This document shows positions 52,136 through 60,440 of a stretch of DNA of 62,937 bases, one piece after another (the stretch's first letter is position 1; each line of letters opens with the position of its first letter). Made by a program: the position numbers and the translations under genes. The notes below the pieces were generated by a model that saw only the letters and a program-made list of their open reading frames with translations, was not told where the DNA came from and did not search any database. Origin of the DNA: Ruminococcaceae bacterium AM07-15 (lineage in GTDB: Bacteria; Bacillota; Clostridia; Oscillospirales; Butyricicoccaceae); NCBI GenBank assembly GCA_003477405.1, contig QUDE01000015.1, positions 14,365-77,301 on the forward strand. Reading direction: 5' to 3'.

Positions 52136-53206
52136 TTAAAGAGGAAAGATTTTCCCCACGACTTCCTCTGCTTTTTGCTGCAAGGCGGGGATATCCAGAT
52201 GGGGGCGGTAGAGTGCCTCCAGCTGGTCGTGGCAGCCCTTGGCCTGCCGCAATGTGGCCACGGCGTCCTCCAGCAGGGACAGCTGGATTTTCCGCAGCAG
52301 GCGCACCTGGGTGCGGATGGGCCGCAGGGATTCCCGGTCGGTGAGCCGCCCCAGATCCAGCCGCCGGAAACAGGGGCCTTCGTAGGGATGCAGGGGAGTG
52401 GAGGACACAAAGGCCAGGGATAGCTCCGGGAAGATCAGGTGCTCCAGCTTTTCGGGGCAGAGAGGGCAGTAGCAGCCGTAAAAGACCTGGCCCCGCTCCA
52501 GAGCCGCCCGGCGGATCTCTTCCAGCAGCACCGGGGCAAAGCCGTGGGGGTCCTCCAGGCAATAGACCCGCCGTTGTTTCCCGATGGTTTCGTCAAAGCG
52601 GAGCAGCCCCTCTGGGGTGATGCCGGACAGGAACCGCTTTTTCTCCCGGCCTGGCTGTTTGTTCCGGGGGATTTCCCGGGCGATAATGCCCACGGCCCGG
52701 CGGCGCAGCCGGGCCACATCGGTGATGCCCGAAAGCAGCAGATGCAGCCGTTTTTCCACCTGGCCTGCGGCGGCGGTGAGGGAAAAGACCTGGCGGTAGC
52801 AGGCCGATAGCCGCTCCTGCACGCTTTGGAGGGCATCGGCCTTTTGCGCCAGCTCTTCTTCCGAAAGGAAGGGAGGCGGCAGGATGTAACCGCCCTGGGC
52901 GCCGGGGAAGGGCAGGTCGATGGTATGTGGGGCGGTGCCGTCGTAGAGGGCCTTGCCCTGCTCCAGGAAGAGCACGCCGTCCAGGGAAGAGGGATCGGAG
53001 GAACAGTGGATGATCTCCATGGGCTGCTGGCGGCGGAGGCCCTCCTGGGCGGCCTGCTTCATGGCGGTGGATTTGCCGCAGCCGGGGCCGCCTTTGAAGA
53101 TGAAGTTCTGGCGGATGGCATCGTCTTCCAGGGCGTTTCCGAAAAAGGAGACAAAGCCCTGGCTGGAGTTCGCTCCCAAAAAGAAGCGGTACGGTTTGTG
53201 ATTCAT
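52136..53206 (-). CDS. P-loop ATPase of the PRK06851-like family
   Basis: 356 aa. Walker A FKGGPGCGKSTAMK is near residue 38. The opening YRFFLGANSSQGFVSFFGNA and the later FYGCYCPLCPEKLEHLIFPE match a Firmicute family of unknown role. A second nucleotide domain seen in related proteins is not obvious here. AGGAGGG lies about 8 nt before the ATG. The gene stands alone with no clear functional partner. The name ATPase follows from the P-loop only. Confidence 0.8.
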   Translation of the reverse strand: MNHKPYRFFLGANSSQGFVSFFGNALEDDAIRQNFIFKGGPGCGKSTAMKQAAQEGLRRQQPMEIIHCSSDPSSLDGVLFLEQGKALYDGTAPHTIDLPFPGAQGGYILPPPFLSEEELAQKADALQSVQERLSACYRQVFSLTAAAGQVEKRLHLLLSGITDVARLRRRAVGIIAREIPRNKQPGREKKRFLSGITPEGLLRFDETIGKQRRVYCLEDPHGFAPVLLEEIRRAALERGQVFYGCYCPLCPEKLEHLIFPELSLAFVSSTPLHPYEGPCFRRLDLGRLTDRESLRPIRTQVRLLRKIQLSLLEDAVATLRQAKGCHDQLEALYRPHLDIPALQQKAEEVVGKIFPL

Positions 53207-53238
53207 GGCGTATTTCCCTCCTGAAAAAGTCTTTCACG

Positions 53239-53533
53239 CCATTCTATGCGCCCAGCGTGCCGCTGGACCCGTTCCTGTCTCCGGCATCATGTGTTGTTAG
53301 CTTCTCTGCTCCGGGGCTGGCGGGCCAACCCCGGAAGGAGCCAGGATGCAATCCTGGCCAAGTGCCATAGAAAAAGCCGGTTGTATACAGAAGGGCAAAG
53401 AAAAGCCCCCCTTGTGCAAAGGGGGGACAGCATGGCACAGCCATGCAGGGGGGATTGTGAAGTCAAGGAAATTCACTTGGCCAGGTTCTGTTGCCCAGCG
53501 CGGCAGCGCAGGTTGCCAGCGGAGGCACTCCGC
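53239..53533. repeat. Intergenic repeat mosaic
   Basis: CCCAGCGTGCCGCTGG near 53251, long module with the CCGGGGCTGG / CCAACCCCGG stem near 53310, a CATGGC-type element (53404-53457), the GCGCGGCAGCGCAG module, and GCGGAGGCACTCCGC (53519-53533), flush with the GntR gene stop. No gene seen. Confidence 0.75.
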
Positions 53534-54187
53534 CTACATGTATTCGAAGAAGGCGTCCCGGGCATTGTTCACATGAAGAGCCATGGCCTTCTCGGCGCCG
53601 TCCAGGTCGTGATTTTCGATGGCGTCCAGAATGGCCCGGTGCTCCTGGGCGGAGGCCTGGGCCCGGCCGGACTTCACCGAATACTCTCTCGCTTTCTGGA
53701 TGTAGTTATGGAACAGGGAGAGGATCTGTTTGAGGGGCCGGGAACGGCAGGCATCGTAGATCATCTCATGGAAGCGGCTGTCCAGGTGCCACACCTGAAG
53801 AAAATCCTGCTTTGTGACAAAATATTCCTGAAGCTCCACCACCTGGCGCAGCTCTTCCAGCTCATCATCGCCGATATTCTGGGCGCAGCGGCGGGCGGCC
53901 AGGCCCTCGATGCGGGTGCGGATGGTGTAGATATCATCGATATCCTGGCTGGTGACGCCCACCACCACGGCCCCCTTGTTGGGGATGTTCTTCACCAGAC
54001 CCTCCAGCTCCAGCTGCATCAGCGCTTCCCGCACCGGGGTGCGGCTCACGCCCAGCTCAGCGGACAGCTTGCCCTCGGTGAGGGAATAGCCCGGCTCAAA
54101 GACACCGTCCAGAATGGCCTTTTCGATCTCTTTGTATACATGCTTGCGCAGGGGATTGCCCCCCAGGGATTCATTGAATTTTTTCAC
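53534..54187 (-). CDS. GntR-family (FadR/FCD subfamily) transcriptional regulator
   Basis: 217 aa from GTG at 54187 (AAAGGA 9 nt upstream); the TTG at 54208 is less likely. Winged helix at about 10-75 (KLSAELGVSRTPVREALMQL). The FCD effector domain follows at about 85-215, with Asp/His metal-site residues (LDSRFHEMIYDAC, QEHRAILDAIENHD). Such regulators respond to carboxylic acids and related metabolites. No metabolic gene sits beside it, so its target is probably elsewhere. The -35 of its promoter lies 1 bp from a palindrome, and its stop is flush with another. Confidence 0.93.
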   Translation of the reverse strand: MKKFNESLGGNPLRKHVYKEIEKAILDGVFEPGYSLTEGKLSAELGVSRTPVREALMQLELEGLVKNIPNKGAVVVGVTSQDIDDIYTIRTRIEGLAARRCAQNIGDDELEELRQVVELQEYFVTKQDFLQVWHLDSRFHEMIYDACRSRPLKQILSLFHNYIQKAREYSVKSGRAQASAQEHRAILDAIENHDLDGAEKAMALHVNNARDAFFEYM

Positions 54188-54234
54188 ATTGCAACATCCT
54201 TTCGTCAAAGGGTGCGTTTTTTCCTTATTATTTT

Positions 54235-54263
54235 ATTATACATGGCAAAGGCCCCAAACACAA
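54235..54263 (-). promoter_or_regulatory. Promoter of the GntR regulator gene
   Basis: TTGTGT (54258-54263), 17-bp spacer, consensus TATAAT (54235-54240) on the minus strand. The mixed palindrome GTCCCGTGTCCGGAC (54265-54279) lies 1 bp upstream of the -35. Confidence 0.7.
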
Positions 54264-54264
54264 G

Positions 54265-54386
54265 GTCCCGTGTCCGGACGGGCCCAGTGCCTGGGCTGTC
54301 ATACTGCGCTGCCGCGCTGGGCAACAGAACCAGAGCTGGTTCGTGGCAACTGGGCAAAGAAAAGAATGACAGCCCAGGCACTGGGC
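54265..54386. repeat. Repeat mosaic between divergent promoters
   Basis: GTCCCGTGTCCGGAC (54265-54279), GCCCAGTGCCTGGGC near 54282, the GCGCTGCCGCGC module and GCCCAGGCACTGGGC (54372-54386). Each end lies 1 bp from a -35 box. Confidence 0.8.
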
Positions 54387-54387
54387 C

Positions 54388-54416
54388 TTGACGGGGTGGG
54401 GAGGGTGTGGTAGAGT
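54388..54416 (+). promoter_or_regulatory. Promoter of the membrane protein gene
   Basis: TTGACG (54388-54393), 17-bp spacer, TAGAGT (54411-54416). Confidence 0.6.
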
Positions 54417-54448
54417 TTAGGAAAATAAAGAGAAGGAGGGAGAATACC

Positions 54449-55057
54449 ATGATGGAACAACGCGGGAAACGGCGTACTCTGTATTCCTGGCTGGCCTTGG
54501 GAGTTTTTCTCCTGCTGCCGCCCATCAGCTTCGGGAATCTTCCCTGGTATACTGCTCCTTTGGGGGCTCTGGTGCTGTTTTTCACTCTTCTGCCCTTGTC
54601 CAGGCTAGCGCCCAGGCTGAAAAAGCTCATTCCCCTGACCCTGCTTCTGGCCCTGGCCCATGCTTTGGCCCTGTATGGGTTTCTGACAGACGGGAAGGAG
54701 GCCCTTTTCACAAAATGGAGCCAGTGGGCCGGCGGCGTTTTGGCCCTGTGCTTCCTCTTTGTGCTGTGGCGGGAGAGCAGCCAGGCCATGAAACAGACCG
54801 CTCCTGAGTGGCGGGACAAAGCCCAGGGGCCCATCCTGCGGTATGTGGCGGTGAGCGGGATTTTTCTGCTGCTGGGCGGCGCGGCCGCTCTGTTTTCTCC
54901 GGATCAGCAGTTGTCTTTTGTTCTGGAGGGGGCTTCTGTTGCTGTCTTTTCGGCGCTGCTGATCTGTGTGCTGCTCTTCCTCAATCTGCATATGCTGTGG
55001 GGCGTGTGGTATCTGGGCTATCCGGCGCCAGCCGGTCAGGACGCTCAAGGGGAATGA
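54449..55057 (+). CDS. Multi-pass membrane protein of unknown function
   Basis: 202 aa from ATG at 54449, 8 nt after GGAGGG. Five to six hydrophobic segments (about 10-28, 30-50, 57-75, 90-107, 130-148 and 155-180) with short loops. No motif or family is recognised. It sits between a GntR regulator (divergent) and rnpB (convergent), with its own promoter. The end (GYPAPAGQDAQGE) is polar and not repeat-derived. Confidence 0.75.
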   Translation: MMEQRGKRRTLYSWLALGVFLLLPPISFGNLPWYTAPLGALVLFFTLLPLSRLAPRLKKLIPLTLLLALAHALALYGFLTDGKEALFTKWSQWAGGVLALCFLFVLWRESSQAMKQTAPEWRDKAQGPILRYVAVSGIFLLLGGAAALFSPDQQLSFVLEGASVAVFSALLICVLLFLNLHMLWGVWYLGYPAPAGQDAQGE

Positions 55058-55082
55058 TGGAATCCCTTTTTCATGGAAGAAT

Positions 55083-55119
55083 AAAAAAGAAGGCATCCAC
55101 TGTGGATGCCTTCTTTTTT
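55083..55119. terminator. Bidirectional intrinsic terminator of rnpB and the membrane protein gene
   Basis: AAAAAAGAAGGCATCCAC / GTGGATGCCTTCTTTTTT, long perfect arms. Confidence 0.9.
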
Positions 55120-55476
55120 CGAGCAAGCCTATAAGCCGGGTTCTGTCTATGCAGCCATCTATCTGGGACGCCTGTTGCCAGACGCCTCGAGCCACCTCCC
55201 GAAAACGGACCGGGCCAGCCCTGCGCCCTGGGGCGCTGTTTTCCTTCCGGTGTTGCTTTGGATAGAGTTTACAGGATCCCCCAGTTACCTGGGGGACCGG
55301 TGGGCTCTTACCCCGCCTTTCCACCCTTACCATGCAAGGCATGGCGGTATATCTCTGTTGCACTTGTCCTGAAGTCGCCTTCGGCGGATGTTATCCGTTA
55401 TCCTGCCCTATAAAGCCCGGACTTTCCTCATACACGGCCTTTCGGCACTGTGCACGCGGCTGCTCGGCTTACTCGG
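55120..55476 (-). ncRNA. rnpB: RNase P RNA
   Basis: The catalytic RNA of RNase P, which removes tRNA 5' leaders. On the minus strand the conserved GAGGAAAGTCCGGGCT block is near 55426, and the 3' part carries ACAGAACCCGGCTTATAGGC near 55125-55144. A consensus promoter (55483-55512) and a strong terminator (55083-55119) frame it, giving about 350-360 nt. The exact ends are estimated from those signals. Confidence 0.9.
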
Positions 55477-55482
55477 ATTCCT

Positions 55483-55512
55483 ATTATACACAATCCATCC
55501 TGCCTCTGTCAA
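55483..55512 (-). promoter_or_regulatory. Promoter of rnpB
   Basis: TTGACA (55507-55512) and TATAAT (55483-55488), both consensus, 18-bp spacer. The palindrome CCAGCGTGCCGCTGG (55513-55527) directly abuts the -35. Confidence 0.85.
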
Positions 55513-55859
55513 CCAGCGTGCCGCTGGACCCGTTCCTGTCTCCGGTGGGGATGTGTTGCTATGCCTCCGTGCTCCGGGTGTGATAAACCATCACCCGGAA
55601 GGGGCCTGAGTGCAATCCTGGCAGGGCGCCACAGAAAAGCCAGCGGACGCAACCGGCTTTCGCTTTATTGCCCGGTGCGGCAGCACCGCTTGCCTGCGGC
55701 GGCTCGCCGCTTGCCGGGCGCGGCAGCGCAGATTGGGTCCAGCGTCACGCTGGCCAGGACTGCACCCAGGCCCCTACCGGTGTTGGCTCGCCAGCACCGG
55801 AGCAAAAAAGCAAACAACGCATGATGCCGGAGACAGGAACGACGGCCCAGGCACTGGGC
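55513..55859. repeat. Intergenic repeat array between the rnpB and murD promoters
   Basis: CCAGCGTGCCGCTGG (55513-55527), long module with the GTGTGATAAACCATCAC stem near 55578, the GGTGCGGCAGCACC module, GGCGGCTCGCCGC near 55698, the GCGCGGCAGCGCAG module, CCAGCGTCACGCTGG near 55739, a second long module with a GTTGGCTCGCCAGC type stem near 55780, and GCCCAGGCACTGGGC (55845-55859). Both ends lie 0-1 bp from -35 boxes. No gene seen. Confidence 0.85.
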
Positions 55860-55860
55860 G

Positions 55861-55888
55861 TTGACATTGGCGGCAGATCGGTTACAAT
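55861..55888 (+). promoter_or_regulatory. Promoter of the murD operon
   Basis: TTGACA (55861-55866), 16-bp spacer, TACAAT (55883-55888). The -35 follows a palindrome by 1 bp. Confidence 0.75.
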
Positions 55889-55950
55889 AGAGGGTGTATG
55901 TTTTTCTCAGAAAATCACAGGCAGGCGTGCCTGCCGAAAGGGATGATCAA

Positions 55951-57327
55951 GTGAGCAAAATGGAAGAATTTCTCCGCTCGATGAAGGGGAAGGAAGTGGC
56001 GGTGCTGGGCATCGGCGTTTCCAACCGCCCCCTCATCGGGCTTTTGTGCAAGGCCGGGGCGTGTGTCACCGCCTGCGATAAAAAAACCAGAGAGCAGCTG
56101 GGGGACACCGCCTGCCAGCTGGAAGAAATGGGCGTCCGGCTCCAGCTGGGGGAGGGGTACCTTTCGAACCTGACCCAGGAAGTGATCTTCCGCTCTCCGG
56201 GCATCCGGCCCGACCTGCCCTCCCTGGAGCAGGCCAAGGCCCAGGGCAGCCGCCTTACTTCCGAAATGGAAGTGTTCTTTGAAGTCTGCCCCTGTCCCAT
56301 CCTGGCCGTCACCGGCTCCGACGGCAAAACCACCACCACCACCCTCATCGCCGAAATGCTCAAGGCCGAAGGGAAGCGGGTATGGCTGGGGGGCAACATC
56401 GGTCAGCCCCTGCTGTCCATGGCCGGGGAAATGAAGGCGGAAGACTTTGCCGTGGTGGAGCTTTCCTCCTTCCAACTGATGACCATGGGCAAAGCCCCCC
56501 ATGTGGCGGTGGTCACCAATGTGACCCCCAACCATCTGGATGTGCACAAGGGAATGGAAGAATATGTTTCCGCCAAGGAACATATCTTCCTCGGCCAGGG
56601 AAAGGGCGATCTGCTGGTATGCAATCTGGACAACGACCTGAGCGCCGCCATGGCCAAAAAAGCCCCCGGCAAGGTGCGCACCTTCTCCCGGCAGGAAAAG
56701 GTGGAAAGCGGGGCCTGGTTCGAAAACGATACCATTTATTATAATGGCACGCCCTGGATCAAAAAAGAGGATATCCGCATCCCGGGCATCCACAATGTGG
56801 AAAACTACATGGCGGCCATCTGCGCTGTGGCCGATGTCGTCCGCCCCGAGACCGCTTTGCAGGTGGCCCGGGAGTTTGCCGGGGTGGAGCACCGGATCGA
56901 GTTTGTGCGGGAAGTGCGTGGGGTCAAGTATTATAACGACGCCATCGCCACCAGCCCCGCCCGGGCCATCGCCGGGCTGCATTCCTTTGACCAGAAGCTC
57001 ATTGTCATCGCCGGGGGCTATGACAAGAAGATCCCCTTCGATGCCTATGGCGAAGAAGCCTGCCACCATGTGAAGCTGCTGATTCTGAATGGGGCCACCG
57101 CCCCGAAGCTGCGGCAGGCGGTAGAAAACGCCCCTTCTTATAAGGATTGCGGCATACAGATCGCCGAAAAAGCCACTCTGGAAGAAGCGGTGCAGTTTGC
57201 CTGGGAGCAGGCGCAACCCGGGGATATCGTGACCCTTTCTCCGGTGTGCGCATCCTTTGACGCATACCCCAACTTCATGACAAAAGGCCGGGCCTATAAG
57301 GAAATGGTTCTCCGGCTTTGCGAATAA
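55951..57327 (+). CDS. murD: UDP-N-acetylmuramoyl-L-alanine:D-glutamate ligase
   Basis: 458 aa from GTG at 55951 (AAAGGG about 8 nt upstream); ATG at 55960 is possible. Cytosolic peptidoglycan precursor enzyme adding D-Glu with ATP. Seen: Rossmann start EVAVLGIGVSNRPLI, ATP loop VTGSDGKTTTTTLIA near 121, GGNIGQPLL, NVTPNHLDVH near 196, EHRIEFVREV and YNDAIATSPARAIAGL near 330. It heads an operon with peptidase genes rather than other mur genes, which is unusual. Confidence 0.95.
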   Translation: MSKMEEFLRSMKGKEVAVLGIGVSNRPLIGLLCKAGACVTACDKKTREQLGDTACQLEEMGVRLQLGEGYLSNLTQEVIFRSPGIRPDLPSLEQAKAQGSRLTSEMEVFFEVCPCPILAVTGSDGKTTTTTLIAEMLKAEGKRVWLGGNIGQPLLSMAGEMKAEDFAVVELSSFQLMTMGKAPHVAVVTNVTPNHLDVHKGMEEYVSAKEHIFLGQGKGDLLVCNLDNDLSAAMAKKAPGKVRTFSRQEKVESGAWFENDTIYYNGTPWIKKEDIRIPGIHNVENYMAAICAVADVVRPETALQVAREFAGVEHRIEFVREVRGVKYYNDAIATSPARAIAGLHSFDQKLIVIAGGYDKKIPFDAYGEEACHHVKLLILNGATAPKLRQAVENAPSYKDCGIQIAEKATLEEAVQFAWEQAQPGDIVTLSPVCASFDAYPNFMTKGRAYKEMVLRLCE

Positions 57328-57348
57328 AGACGAAAGAGGTGCAATGGA

Positions 57349-58383
57349 TTGGAACTGGTAAACACCATCAAAAGTCTCACCGACCGCTACGGCGTGTCGG
57401 GGGATGAATTCGGCGTTTCCGCCCAGGCGGCGGAACTGCTGCGCCCCTATATGGACCGGGTGGAAGTGGATAAGCTGGGCAATGTGATCGGCTACCGCTC
57501 CTGCGGCAAGGAAGGGGCCAGAAAGCTGCTGCTGGACGCCCATCTGGATCAGATCGGCTTTGTCATCACCGAAGTGCTGGAGGAGGGCTTCTGCCGCTTC
57601 ATCGGCATGGGGGTGGACCCCCGGATGCTGCTGGGCAGCGAGCTGACCGTGCTCACCAAGGACGGCCCCATTCCGGCGGTGGTCAGCTGCATTCCGCCCC
57701 ACCTGCAAAAGGCCGGGGACAACAAGAAGGCCCTGCCCATTGAAGAGATGGTGCTGGACCTGGGCATGAGCGGGGAAAAGGCCAGGGAGACCGTCCGGGT
57801 GGGGGATTACGCCGCCTTTGCCGGAGAGGCCTTCCAGCTGAAAAACGACCTGCTGTGCGGCAAATCCATGGACGACCGTGCCTGCTTTGTGTGCATCCTG
57901 CTGGCTCTGGAAGAGCTGCAGGGCAAGGAGCTGGATGTGGATCTCATCGTCCTGGGCAGCACCAAGGAAGAAGTGGGCGGCCACGGCGCCCGGGCCAGAG
58001 CCTATCTGGACGCACCCGATTACGCCATTGCCATCGATGTGTGCCATGCCCGCACCGGGGACAATAAGCCCGAAGACCGGGTCTTTGACCTGGGCGGCGG
58101 CCCTGTCATCGGTTTCGGCTCCAACAGCATGCCCAAGTTTGCCCGCCGGCTGTGCGAAGTGGCCCGGGCCAAGGAGATCCCCTATCAGCCGGAAGCGGTG
58201 CCCGCTCATTCCGGCACCAACGCCTGGTCCATCCAGCCCATCGAGGGCGGCGTGTGCACAGCGGTGGTCTCCCTGCCCCTGCGGTATATGCACTCCCCGG
58301 TGGAAGTGCTGAAGCTGAAAGACATGAAGCATGTGGGGCATCTCCTGGCAGAGTTCACCCTGGGCTTTGACGGCAATCTGTAA
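57349..58383 (+). CDS. M42-family metallo-aminopeptidase (copy 1 of 4)
   Basis: 344 aa, start TTG at 57349 with GAGGTG upstream. M42 enzymes are large tetrahedral cytosolic aminopeptidases with two metal ions (TET type). Metal and catalytic positions are all present: DAHLDQIGF (His), CGKSMDDRACF (bridging Asp), TKEEVGGHGA (catalytic and metal Glu), AIDVCHA (Asp) and RYMHSPVE (His). First of four paralogues in tandem, 21 nt after murD, implying combined peptide breakdown. The specificity cannot be read. Confidence 0.92.
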   Translation: MELVNTIKSLTDRYGVSGDEFGVSAQAAELLRPYMDRVEVDKLGNVIGYRSCGKEGARKLLLDAHLDQIGFVITEVLEEGFCRFIGMGVDPRMLLGSELTVLTKDGPIPAVVSCIPPHLQKAGDNKKALPIEEMVLDLGMSGEKARETVRVGDYAAFAGEAFQLKNDLLCGKSMDDRACFVCILLALEELQGKELDVDLIVLGSTKEEVGGHGARARAYLDAPDYAIAIDVCHARTGDNKPEDRVFDLGGGPVIGFGSNSMPKFARRLCEVARAKEIPYQPEAVPAHSGTNAWSIQPIEGGVCTAVVSLPLRYMHSPVEVLKLKDMKHVGHLLAEFTLGFDGNL

Positions 58384-58397
58384 AAGGGGGGAGCAAG

Positions 58398-59423
58398 ATG
58401 AAAGAAATACTCAAGCAGCTGTGCGCCAAAAACGGCGTACCCGGCTATGAAGATGAAGTGCGGGAGTGCATCCGCAATTTGGTGGAGCCTTACGCCGATG
58501 AGATCATCGAAGATCACCTGGGAAATCTCCTGGTGCTGAAAAAGGGCGCAAAGCCCCGGAAAGCGCCCATGATGGTGTGCGCCCATATGGACGAAGTGGG
58601 CTTCCTCATCAGCCGCATCACCTCGGATGGTATGTTCAAGATCGTCCCCTCCGGCGGCATCGACCCCCGGGTTCTGGTGGGCCGGCGGATGGAAGTGGGT
58701 CCCCAGAAGGTTCCCGGCGTCATTTCCCTCAAGGCCATCCACCTGACCACCCCCGAAGAGCGGAAGGTGGCCCCGGGTATTGACACCCTTTATATTGACA
58801 TCGGCGCATCCTCCCAGAAGGAAGCGGAACAATACGCCCGGGTGGGGGATTATGCCACCTTCCAGAGCCGCTGGGTGGAGTTCGGCGAGGACCGGATCCG
58901 CTCCAAGGCCATTGACGACCGGATCGGCTGCGCCGTGATGGTGGAGTTGATCAAAGAGGGCGTGGAGAAGGACACCTGGTTTGCCTTTGTGGTGGGCGAG
59001 GAGATCGGCAGCCGTGGCGCTCAGGCCGCCGCCAGCCGCATCAAGCCCCGCTGGGGCCTGGTCATCGAAGGCACCACCGCCGCCGACATCCCCGGCGTGC
59101 GGGAGCATGAAAGATCCTGCTTCCAGGGCGGCGGGGCCGTTGTGTCCCTGGCCGACCGTGGCTCGGTGTACAACCGGGAATTTGTCCGCCGCCTGACCGG
59201 CAAGGCCGATGAAGCGGGCATCCGCTGGCAGTACCGGGCCAGCATGAACGGCTCCACCGACGCCGGTGTCATGCATCAGGCCGGAGAGGGCGCTCAGGTG
59301 TTCGGCCTGGCCGCTCCCGTGCGGTATATCCATTCGGCCAGCAATGTGCTCCATTGGCCCGATGCAGAGGAAGTGCTGAAAATGGCCCGGCTGGTGGTAA
59401 AGGAGGCAGAGTGCGATGATTGA
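58398..59423 (+). CDS. M42-family metallo-aminopeptidase (copy 2 of 4)
   Basis: 341 aa; AAGGGGGGAG precedes the ATG. The most canonical of the four: AHMDEVGFLISRI near 66, SKAIDDRIGCAVM near 172, VVGEEIGSRGAQAA near 203, VIEGTTAADIPG and RYIHSASNV near 306. The Glu in VIEGT, in place of Asp, fits glutamyl/leucyl-type M42 enzymes. It overlaps the next gene by 8 nt, so translation is coupled. Confidence 0.93.
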   Translation: MKEILKQLCAKNGVPGYEDEVRECIRNLVEPYADEIIEDHLGNLLVLKKGAKPRKAPMMVCAHMDEVGFLISRITSDGMFKIVPSGGIDPRVLVGRRMEVGPQKVPGVISLKAIHLTTPEERKVAPGIDTLYIDIGASSQKEAEQYARVGDYATFQSRWVEFGEDRIRSKAIDDRIGCAVMVELIKEGVEKDTWFAFVVGEEIGSRGAQAAASRIKPRWGLVIEGTTAADIPGVREHERSCFQGGGAVVSLADRGSVYNREFVRRLTGKADEAGIRWQYRASMNGSTDAGVMHQAGEGAQVFGLAAPVRYIHSASNVLHWPDAEEVLKMARLVVKEAECDD

Positions 59424-60423
59424 TATCTTGAAAACATTTACCCATCTGCAAAGCGTGGCCCGGCCCTCGGGCTTTGAGTCCCCCTGCGCCCAGGCCATTG
59501 CAGAGCTTGCAGGGCCCTATTGTGACGAAGTGAAGATCGACACCCTGGGCAATGTGATCTGCCACAAAAAGGGGCCGGGGAAGCGCCTGATGATGGCGGC
59601 CCACATGGATGTGATCGGCCTGATCATCACCCACATCGACAAAAAGGGCTTCCTCCGTTTCGGGGCCCTGGGTGGCTTTGTGCCCTACCGTCTCATCGGC
59701 GCCCGGATGAAGCTGGAAAACGGCATGGGCGGCAGCGTCTGGTGTGACGAAAAGGCCATGGAGGAAAAGAAGCTGGAGGACATCACTCTGAACGACCTAT
59801 ACCTGGACATCGGCGCAGAAAGCGAAGAAAGCGCCAGAAAAATGGTGCAGGTGGGGGATGTGGCCATGTACGAAGGGGAGCCCCAGCAGCTGGGCCAGAT
59901 GCTTCTGTCCCCGTATTGCGATGACCTGATCGCCTGCGCTGCGCTGCTTTCGGCCATGAGCCAGGTGGAAAAGAGCGAAAACGATTTGTATTTCGTCTTT
60001 ACCGTCCAGGAAGAAGTGGGCCTGCGGGGCGCCGCCACAGCGGCCTATGCCATCGACCCGGATTTCGGCGTGTGCATGGATGTGACCCGCACCGGAGACA
60101 ACCCCTCGGAAAAGGCCAAAATGGTGGTCAAGCTGGGGGCCGGTCCCACCATCAAGATCAAGGATGTATCCCTTCTGTGCAATCCCCAGGTGATCGCCCA
60201 CCTGCGTGAGGCGGCCAAAGAGGGGGATGTGCCCTATCAGGACGAAGTGCTCACCGCCGGTGGCACCGATAGCGCCGCCATCCAGAAAACCCGGGGCGGG
60301 GTGCTGTCCGGCTGCATTTCCATTCCCTGCCGGTATATCCATTCCCAGAATGAAATGGTCAGCCTGAAGGATGTGGAGCAAAGCGCCCGTCTCATGGCCC
60401 TTTGCGCCCAGCGCACACTGTAA
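59416..60423 (+). CDS. M42-family metallopeptidase, divergent subtype (copy 3 of 4)
   Basis: 335 aa. AAHMDVIGLIITHI near 57, TVQEEVGLRGAATA near 197, CMDVTRTGDNPSEKA and RYIHSQNEM are kept. The usual K-A-x-DDR segment around the bridging Asp reads LLSPYCDDLIACAAL near 172, as in copy 4. The bridging Asp is still there, but the Lys and Arg are lost. Copies 3 and 4 therefore form a sister pair, probably with different substrate preference. It starts inside the end of copy 2. Confidence 0.9.
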   Translation: MIDILKTFTHLQSVARPSGFESPCAQAIAELAGPYCDEVKIDTLGNVICHKKGPGKRLMMAAHMDVIGLIITHIDKKGFLRFGALGGFVPYRLIGARMKLENGMGGSVWCDEKAMEEKKLEDITLNDLYLDIGAESEESARKMVQVGDVAMYEGEPQQLGQMLLSPYCDDLIACAALLSAMSQVEKSENDLYFVFTVQEEVGLRGAATAAYAIDPDFGVCMDVTRTGDNPSEKAKMVVKLGAGPTIKIKDVSLLCNPQVIAHLREAAKEGDVPYQDEVLTAGGTDSAAIQKTRGGVLSGCISIPCRYIHSQNEMVSLKDVEQSARLMALCAQRTL

Positions 60424-60440
60424 AAGGAGGGGAGAACAAG

